From NCBI RefSeq assembly GCF_002067035.1, contig NZ_MVQB01000027.1, positions 294,054 to 358,053 on the forward strand: a DNA stretch of 64,000 nucleotides. Reading direction: 5' to 3'. Numbering within the stretch: the first letter of the stretch is position 1; the number at the start of each line of letters is the position of its first letter. Position numbers and translations under genes: made by a program. The DNA comes from Methanoregula sp. PtaB.Bin085 (GTDB lineage Archaea; Halobacteriota; Methanomicrobia; Methanomicrobiales; Methanospirillaceae). The notes under the pieces are model-generated. The model was given only the letters and a program-made list of their open reading frames with translations. It searched no databases and was not told where the DNA came from. This document shows positions 54,940-61,465 of the stretch, piece by piece.

Positions 54940-55024
54940 GATCCCGGCCGCACGATCATCCGGGATCACACCAGGTCTCCCAATCACCCTTATCTGATGA
55001 AACGATCATCATAATGTGAGAACC

Positions 55025-55582
55025 ATGATCGAATGGATTATCCTCGGCATTGTTGCCTTAGTGGTTGCAGGGCTGGTCCTGTGGGCGATCGGCATCTACA
55101 ACCGGTTCATCAGCCTTAGGAACTCGTCGGAAGCAACGCTCGGCCAGATCCGTGTTGCCATGAAGAAGCGGCTCGACATGATCGATCAGCTCCTCGGCTC
55201 GGTCAAGAGCTATGCGAAGTTCGAGAAAGAAACTCTCGAGCGTGTCACTGCCATGCGGGCAAGTGTTGCAACCGCGTCGCCCGGCGACCTGAACAAGGTC
55301 GAGGCGGAGTCCCGCTCCATCTTCGGGCGGCTCCTTGCCGTTGCCGAGAACTATCCCGACCTCAAGACCTCCGGGACCGTCATGAGCATGATGGACTCGG
55401 TCAAGGGCCTCGAGGACGAGATCGCCCGCCAGCGGTATACGTACAACAACATCTCGCAGGAATTCAACACGATGAGGGAGACCATCCCCTCGAACTTCGT
55501 TGCCATGATCATGGGCCTTTCCAAGCTCGAGTACCTCGAGTTCGAGGAAGCCATCAAGACACCCCCGAAGATCGAGTTCTAA
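55025..55582 (+). CDS. LemA-family protein
   Basis: A 185-residue protein with a single N-terminal membrane helix (IILGIVALVVAGLVLWAIG) and a long helical domain. The LemA pattern includes YNRFISLRNSSEATLGQI and LLAVAENYPDLKTSG, with the last helical segment QRYTYNNISQEFNTM. The start at ATG 55025 is preferred to GTG 55016 because a GTGAG ribosome site precedes it. It pairs with the DUF2207 gene 12 bases downstream, a frequent pair of unknown function. Confidence 0.88.
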   Translation: MIEWIILGIVALVVAGLVLWAIGIYNRFISLRNSSEATLGQIRVAMKKRLDMIDQLLGSVKSYAKFEKETLERVTAMRASVATASPGDLNKVEAESRSIFGRLLAVAENYPDLKTSGTVMSMMDSVKGLEDEIARQRYTYNNISQEFNTMRETIPSNFVAMIMGLSKLEYLEFEEAIKTPPKIEF

Positions 55583-55594
55583 AGGGTAATTCCC

Positions 55595-57421
55595 GTGAGC
55601 GAGACACGTCAACTGGCATGGGTTGTGGGAGCCGGGCTCGCGCTCGGCCTCGTCGCCCTGCTCCTCGTCACCGCGGTCGGCCCGCTCTTTGAAGGCGATC
55701 TCACGGTTGCTTCCTACGAGGCGGTGCTGGATATGGAGGGCGGCCTTTCCGAGCACTACACGTATAACGTCGGCACCAGCGGCGAGTACCGGATGCTGTA
55801 CCGTGTCTGGGAGGCGCCGGTCACAACCGGGACGAGTGATCAGCCGTACGTCCAGCTGAAATCCATGAACCCCGCGCCCGGGACGATCGGCTATATCAAG
55901 GACGACTCGGGGACCGTGACGCTGTTCGGCCCTTCTGCAACGGAATCGGCGAAGAGCACGATCGATGATCTCGCGTATTATGATGAAGTCGGGATCTTCA
56001 ATCCGTCGCGGTACAATGCAGGGCAGTACTCCGCAGAGTACAGGTATGTCATCAACCCCCCGCTTGAAGAGGATGCCACGACAACCCACCTGAACCTGAA
56101 GCTGGCCGGCGAGGAGCACATCCCGTACCGGCAGGTGAAAGTCACTCTCCCGGCGCAGGGTATCGACAAGGTGTACGTCTACCCGCCGCTCCTGAAGACC
56201 GAAAAATCCGGGGACACGTACGTGATCTCCGGCAGCCTTGCGGCCAACGAGATCCTTGCAGTCGAGATCCTGGGATCGAAAGAGGCGTTCAGCCGTTTCC
56301 CGGGATTCCGGAGCGCTGTTGACGATGTGAAGGGAAAGACAGAATCCGCAGCATTCTGGTACAACCTTCCGTACTACGCAGCCTATCTCCTGAATCTTCT
56401 TGCCATGATCGCGGTCATCCTCGTACCGCTCCTCCTCATCGTCATCTACAACCGGTACGGGCGGGAGAAGGAGTTCACTGTCCCCGGGTTCCTGAGCACG
56501 CTCCCGGGTAAAAACCTCAAACCCTGGGAGGTCAACCTGCTCTTCAAAGGCGATGCCCAGGACTTCGATGAGGACGGGTACTACGCAACCCTGCTGGATC
56601 TCCACCGCCGGAAAAATATCGTTATTACCGAAAAAGGGGAAGGAAAGGGCGTTGTTGTGAAGATCCTGTCCGATGCCGGCCTGGACCCGTACGAACAGCG
56701 GGTGCTGCTGTTCCTCCGGCTGGTCTCCGATAACGGCGTGCTCGACACGGATTCCATCGAAGCCCTGGCAAAGAAAGCGCAGGTGAACAGGACTGCCGAA
56801 GAGAAGACGCTGAAATACCAGCGCTCCCTCACCGATGTCACGAGCAGGGTCGACACAACCCTCGTCTCGCAGTACATAGTTGACGGAAGGGATCACATCC
56901 TGCCGCTGGGGCTCGCCGGGATCGTGATGTTTGCGATCAGCCTGATTTTATTCTTTGTCGCGTCAATGCAGTCGTACATTCTCTCCCCGGCGGTCATCCT
57001 CTGGGGTGTCGTGATCATCCAGGCCGCGATCGCGTTTGCCGCCCCGTCCACGCTCTTCGGTCACTGGAAAGACGACCATTACCAGGAGAAACTGGAGTGG
57101 GACGCGTTCACGCACTTCCTCTCTGATATGGCGATGATCCGCAAGTACGCTCCTGCCGATATCGTGATGTGGGGTGACTGGCTGGTGTACGGCACCGCGC
57201 TCGGCGTCGGTGACAAGGTGGAGCAGGCCATGAAATCCCTCAATATCCGCGTGGCGGATGCCGGCATACCGGTCGGCGCTATCGGCATGAACCATGCCTT
57301 CATGCCCCTCATGACGTTCTCGCCCCCGAGCCACGGAAGTTCCGGTGGCGGAGGCTTTGGCGGCGGGGGAGGTTTTGGCGGAGGCGGCGGGTTCGGCGGC
57401 GGCGGTGCCGGGGGCCGGTAG
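55595..57421 (+). CDS. DUF2207 membrane protein
   Basis: A 608-residue protein starting at GTG 55595. One N-terminal helix is followed by a 250-residue extracytoplasmic domain, beta-rich with Tyr and Thr clusters. A helix near 270, a cytoplasmic middle domain, and two helices near 430-470 follow. The C-terminus is a Gly-rich tail GGGGFGGGGGFGGGG-like, typical of DUF2207. These proteins come with LemA in many prokaryotes. No reaction is known. Confidence 0.88.
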   Translation: MSETRQLAWVVGAGLALGLVALLLVTAVGPLFEGDLTVASYEAVLDMEGGLSEHYTYNVGTSGEYRMLYRVWEAPVTTGTSDQPYVQLKSMNPAPGTIGYIKDDSGTVTLFGPSATESAKSTIDDLAYYDEVGIFNPSRYNAGQYSAEYRYVINPPLEEDATTTHLNLKLAGEEHIPYRQVKVTLPAQGIDKVYVYPPLLKTEKSGDTYVISGSLAANEILAVEILGSKEAFSRFPGFRSAVDDVKGKTESAAFWYNLPYYAAYLLNLLAMIAVILVPLLLIVIYNRYGREKEFTVPGFLSTLPGKNLKPWEVNLLFKGDAQDFDEDGYYATLLDLHRRKNIVITEKGEGKGVVVKILSDAGLDPYEQRVLLFLRLVSDNGVLDTDSIEALAKKAQVNRTAEEKTLKYQRSLTDVTSRVDTTLVSQYIVDGRDHILPLGLAGIVMFAISLILFFVASMQSYILSPAVILWGVVIIQAAIAFAAPSTLFGHWKDDHYQEKLEWDAFTHFLSDMAMIRKYAPADIVMWGDWLVYGTALGVGDKVEQAMKSLNIRVADAGIPVGAIGMNHAFMPLMTFSPPSHGSSGGGGFGGGGGFGGGGGFGGGGAGGR

Positions 57422-57508
57422 GTCCGGACCCGAACCTCTCTTCTCTCCCTTTTTCAGAACACCGGGCTCTGGGAAAACTATGTTAGCAGGTACTGTATAG
57501 TCTCCCTT

Positions 57509-58606
57509 ATGGCAGGTGAGCAGGGAAGTCCCATAACGGCCGGAGAATCCCACGAGATATTGCCGGCCTATGAAGAACGGGGATTCTGTGTCGTCTGTAA
57601 AAACGGCGGTACGCAGACAACGGCATCCCGCAGCATCGGCGATATCATGGCCTTCACCGGCGGGACGGACCTTGCATGGATCGATTACGTTGTCGAAGAC
57701 GTGGAACACGACGTGAGAACTGCTGCCCTGACCCTCGGCTTCTCGGAACTCCTCATCAACACCCTCTTAAAGAGCCAGAAGACCGCCTACGAGGATCTCG
57801 ATGACGAGCTCGGCCTCCTGCTGCCCGCGATTTACATGCAGGGATTCGATATCCGGCTGGAGCCGCTGTACATCTTTATCAGGAAAAACGTCATTGTCAC
57901 GCTCCACTCGCGGGAGGTCAGGCGTTTTTTCCGGATGCGGCGGTATGCCGGGACCCTGATGCGGAAGATTCCGGCAAACATTTTACCCAGCGACAAGATA
58001 ACCCATCTCCTGATCCGGATCATCGACGAGAATAATTCCCGGAACTTCGATTACCTCTCCGGTATCGAGGAGCAGGGGGACACTCTCAGCCGGGAACTCG
58101 CGGACCCGAAAACGCCGCGGGAGGTGATCGGCCCCAAGATCTACCTGATGAAACACGCGCTCATCGTCTATGTCGGGGGGCTCTGGGCAACGGTCGACAC
58201 GCTCAACTCGCTCCGGTACGGGGATGCCGAGCTGCTGACGGACGATGAGAAGATCCTCGGGCGGATCAATGCCCTGATCGGCGAGCTGCAGGCGCAGATC
58301 GGGCTTGCGGAACACCTCTCCGAGGTCCTTGCAAGCGGCCTCGAGGTGCTCCAGTCCATCTACAACAACCAGCTCCAGATCCTGAACAACAAACTGGCCC
58401 TGCTCGGCGCGTACCTCGCGATCATCGCGACAGCGCTCCTGGTGCCGAACACGATCGCAACCGTTGCCGGGAACTCCATGTTCCAGTTTAATGCAACGCA
58501 TATCCCCCTGTACCTGGGAACCATCGTCACGACAACGATAATCTCCACGTTCCTCGCATGGTGGGGGGTTAAGCGCCTGGGGCTCCTCCCCGAAACCCCG
58601 GACTGA
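57509..58606 (+). CDS. CorA-like membrane transport protein lacking the GMN motif
   Basis: A 365-residue protein. A large N-terminal cytosolic domain (WIDYVVEDVEHDVRTAA, YIFIRKNVIVTLHS) and a long coiled part (LAEHLSEVLASGLEVLQSIYNN) are in the CorA style, ending in two C-terminal helices. The signature GMN at the pore entrance is absent: the loop between the helices reads AGNSMFQFNATHIP. Transport of Mg2+ is doubtful; relatives without GMN may move other ions. It follows the DUF2207 gene by 87 bases and may be independent. Confidence 0.75.
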   Translation: MAGEQGSPITAGESHEILPAYEERGFCVVCKNGGTQTTASRSIGDIMAFTGGTDLAWIDYVVEDVEHDVRTAALTLGFSELLINTLLKSQKTAYEDLDDELGLLLPAIYMQGFDIRLEPLYIFIRKNVIVTLHSREVRRFFRMRRYAGTLMRKIPANILPSDKITHLLIRIIDENNSRNFDYLSGIEEQGDTLSRELADPKTPREVIGPKIYLMKHALIVYVGGLWATVDTLNSLRYGDAELLTDDEKILGRINALIGELQAQIGLAEHLSEVLASGLEVLQSIYNNQLQILNNKLALLGAYLAIIATALLVPNTIATVAGNSMFQFNATHIPLYLGTIVTTTIISTFLAWWGVKRLGLLPETPD

Positions 58607-58702
58607 CCAAGGCCCCGGCACCGCGTTTTTGGCCGGCCGGGATAAAGTTCAAAATATAAACCGGCAGAAACCATATGAATAGCTACGAGGGAACCTGATC
58701 TT

Positions 58703-59296
58703 ATGCAGTACACCGAAGGACAGATCGGCCGGGTCTTTGTCGTCCGGATCGACGATGGCGAGGATATGCTGCATGCGATCCGCCAGTTCGTTGTGGACAA
58801 GAACATCCAGGCCGGCTCGATCCAGTTCCTTGGCGCCCTCATGAACGGGCGCATGGTGACCGGCCCGGAGGAACCGGTCATCCCCCCGGTCCCGCATTTT
58901 GTCCTGTTCGAAGGCGGCTGGGAGGTCTTCGGTGTCGGGACCATCTACCCGGGCGACGACGGCCCGCATATCCACTTCCACGGGTCGGTCGGCAGGTCCG
59001 GCCATGCCCTCACCGGCTGCCTCCGGGAAAAAGCGGTCACCTACCTCATCGTGGAAGCGGTCATCACGGAGTTCACCGGCCTCACGGCCCGCCGGGAATT
59101 CGATGAGAAGATGCAGGTGCACCTCCCGATGCTTGGCGAGAGAAAACCTGCAGACAAAAAGCAGCAGAAGCTGCAGATCGCCGGTGAGGAAGAGAAGAAG
59201 AAGGAACAGGCCCCTGAAAAAGAGGAGAAAGCCGACGACCTCCCCGGGGGCCTTGCCGAGATCATCCGGGACCTCACCCGCCGCCCGTCCGGATAG
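58703..59296 (+). CDS. PPC/DUF296-domain protein with charged tail
   Basis: A 197-residue protein. The PPC domain covers residues 1-140: QYTEGQIGRVFVVRIDDGED, GPHIHFHGSVGRSGHALTG (with metal-type HxHxHG) and EAVITEFTGLTA. This domain, found in AT-hook plant proteins and in small archaeal trimers, may bind metal or sense a ligand. A highly charged coiled tail (EEEKKKEQAPEKEEKA) is an added feature. It precedes the radical SAM gene by 35 bases. Confidence 0.82.
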   Translation: MQYTEGQIGRVFVVRIDDGEDMLHAIRQFVVDKNIQAGSIQFLGALMNGRMVTGPEEPVIPPVPHFVLFEGGWEVFGVGTIYPGDDGPHIHFHGSVGRSGHALTGCLREKAVTYLIVEAVITEFTGLTARREFDEKMQVHLPMLGERKPADKKQQKLQIAGEEEKKKEQAPEKEEKADDLPGGLAEIIRDLTRRPSG

Positions 59297-59331
59297 GATC
59301 CCCCGGTCCCGTCCGTGTTTTTTCCCTGCTT

Positions 59332-61161
59332 ATGTCCCGGCAGCCCCTTTTTCTCCCGATGTCTCCTGAAGAAGGGGAGAAGCTGGGCATCCACGGGTTC
59401 GATATCATCCTTGTCACCGGGGATGCGTACGTCGATCATCCTTCGTTTGGCACGGCCCTGATCGGCCGGGTCCTCTGGGACGCCGGCTTCACTGTCGGGG
59501 TCATTGCCCAGCCGTCCGTGCAGACCGCGGACGATTTCCGGAAGCTCGGGAAGCCCCGCCTGTTCTTTGGCATCTCCTCGGGAAATGTCGACTCGATGGT
59601 GAACAATTACACGCCGAACCTGAAACGGCGGAGCGACGACGTGTATTCCCCGGGCGGGGTCCCGCACCGGCCGGACCGGGCCACGATCGTGTACGCGAAC
59701 CGGGTGCATGAATGCTTCCCCGGTGTGCCGGTTATCCTCGGGGGCATCGAGGCGAGCCTGCGGAGGTTCGCCCACTATGATTACTGGCAGGACCGGGTCC
59801 GGCAGTCCATACTCGCCGATGCCCCGGCCGACCTGCTGGTCTTCGGGATGGGCGAGCTGCAGGTCGTGGAGATTGCCCGGCGCCTCGCGGACGGTGAACC
59901 CGTCCGGGCGCTCCGGAATATCCGGGGCACCTGTTACACGATGGAAGTCGCAGAATGGCGGAGCGCCCGTCCCGCGGGAGTTGCTGAGATCCCGGGTTTT
60001 CCGGAGGTCTCGAAAGACAAGGCTGCATATGCCCGTGCCTTTGCGCTGCATTACCGAGAACAGGATCCGGTCCGGGGGAAGGCGGTTGCCCAGCCGCACC
60101 CGAAGACGGTCGTGGTCCAGAACCCCCCGGCCCGCCCGCTCACAACGGAAGAGCTGGACCGGATCTACGAGCTCCCGTACACCCGCCGGGAACATCCCTC
60201 CTACAAAAAACCCGTCCCGGCGCTCGAACCGGTCCGGTTCTCGGTGACCAGCCACCGCGGGTGTTTCGGCTCGTGCTCGTTCTGCGCCCTGACGCACCAC
60301 CAGGGCAGGATCATCCAGAGCCGGAGCACCGACTCGATCGTCCGCGAAGTCACCCGGATGACGAAGATGCCGGGTTTCAAAGGCGTTATCCAGGACATCG
60401 GCGGCCCGACGGCAAACATGTACGGCCTCTCGTGCGCCCTGTGGGAAAAATGCGGGGCCTGTGAGGACAAGCGCTGCAGCCCGGCCTGCAAAACCCTGCG
60501 GACCAGCCACGAAGAGCAGTGCAGGATGCTTGCCCGGGTCCGGCAGATCCCCGGCGTGAAACACGTTTTCATCGGCTCTGGGATCCGCTACGATCTTGCC
60601 CTTGCCGACGATGCCGGGTACCTGGATGCGGTCTGCGACCACAATATCTCCGGCCACCTCAAGGTTGCGCCGGAGCATATCTCGCCGTCCGTCACCCGCA
60701 TCATGAACAAGCCGGGCCGCGAGGTCTTCGACCGGTTCCGGGCCCGGTTCGAGGCCCGTCAGCAGGGGAAGAAGAAGCGCCAGTACATCCTGCCGTACTT
60801 CATGTCCGGCCATCCCGGGTGCACGATCAATGATATGGTCGACCTCGCCCTCTACATCCGCGACAACAACCTGTACACCGAGCAGGTGCAGGACTTCACC
60901 CCGACGCCGATGAGCGTTGCGACATGCATGTATTACACCGGCCTCGACCCGTTCACCATGAAGCCGGTGCACGTGCCCCGGGGCGAGGAGAAGAAGATCC
61001 AGCGGGCCCTCATGCAGTACCGTGACCCGAAGAACCGTGCTCTCGTGATCGAGGGGCTGAAGAGGGCCGGGCGGGAGGATTTGATCGGGAGCGGGCCCGG
61101 ATGTCTTGTGAGCGGGAAGAGCGGGGGCTCCAGCTACTTTGGGAAACCGCGATCCGGATGA
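59332..61161 (+). CDS. YgiQ-type radical SAM protein
   Basis: A 609-residue enzyme. The radical SAM motif is GCFGSCSFCALTHHQG (CxxxCxxC), preceded by a B12-binding-like N-terminal domain with VDSMVNNYTPN and VILGGIEASLRR. A second Cys-rich loop CGACEDKRCSPACKTL is typical of the YgiQ family and may hold an auxiliary cluster. The C-terminal region contains QDFTPTPMSVATCMYYTG. The family is widespread and its product is not known to me. It is next to the PPC gene. Codon use is normal. Confidence 0.9.
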   Translation: MSRQPLFLPMSPEEGEKLGIHGFDIILVTGDAYVDHPSFGTALIGRVLWDAGFTVGVIAQPSVQTADDFRKLGKPRLFFGISSGNVDSMVNNYTPNLKRRSDDVYSPGGVPHRPDRATIVYANRVHECFPGVPVILGGIEASLRRFAHYDYWQDRVRQSILADAPADLLVFGMGELQVVEIARRLADGEPVRALRNIRGTCYTMEVAEWRSARPAGVAEIPGFPEVSKDKAAYARAFALHYREQDPVRGKAVAQPHPKTVVVQNPPARPLTTEELDRIYELPYTRREHPSYKKPVPALEPVRFSVTSHRGCFGSCSFCALTHHQGRIIQSRSTDSIVREVTRMTKMPGFKGVIQDIGGPTANMYGLSCALWEKCGACEDKRCSPACKTLRTSHEEQCRMLARVRQIPGVKHVFIGSGIRYDLALADDAGYLDAVCDHNISGHLKVAPEHISPSVTRIMNKPGREVFDRFRARFEARQQGKKKRQYILPYFMSGHPGCTINDMVDLALYIRDNNLYTEQVQDFTPTPMSVATCMYYTGLDPFTMKPVHVPRGEEKKIQRALMQYRDPKNRALVIEGLKRAGREDLIGSGPGCLVSGKSGGSSYFGKPRSG

Positions 61162-61465
61162 AAGAGAGAGAGGTTAATGTCATAGTTTTTTCTCTCACTA
61201 TAGTTGTTTTTTCTATATCATAAAAATCAAAACAGCTGTTTTAATAAATGTTTAAGAGATACCTTGAATTTATGCCAGTGCCATGAGACGGATGCGAGGA
61301 TCGGTTTTCAGGACACCGGACAAAGAAAGGAAGGACGGGTTCACCGACCGTGGAAAGCTGATGAACGCCGCCTGCCCGTAGGCATGGATCAATTTGCTTC
61401 TCCGATGATGAAGGTTTGGGTCATGCCGGAAGGCTATCAGTGTTTATGCGAGAAGTGGGTGAGGC
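61162..61465. other. intergenic region before the repeat protein
   Basis: About 300 bases with an AT-rich part at 61180-61270 that probably carries the promoter. It holds the perfect 14-base palindrome AAAACAGCTGTTTT at 61229-61242. A short open frame on the plus strand (61204-61524) overlaps the start of the next gene and looks non-coding. Confidence 0.45.
61229..61242. promoter_or_regulatory. perfect 14-base palindrome
   Basis: AAAACAGCTGTTTT reads the same on both strands. It lies in the AT-rich promoter region of the surface protein gene, about 225 bases upstream of its start. It may be an operator for a dimeric regulator; no known factor is assigned. Confidence 0.4.

Noticed and set aside
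53395..54987. A 530-residue open frame on the minus strand
   Set aside because: Opposite rfbH, whose catalytic residues are conserved.
55058..56896. A 612-residue open frame on the minus strand
   Set aside because: Opposite the LemA and DUF2207 genes, which have family motifs and correct ends.
59041..60972. A 643-residue open frame on the minus strand
   Set aside because: Opposite the YgiQ-type gene with a clear radical SAM motif.
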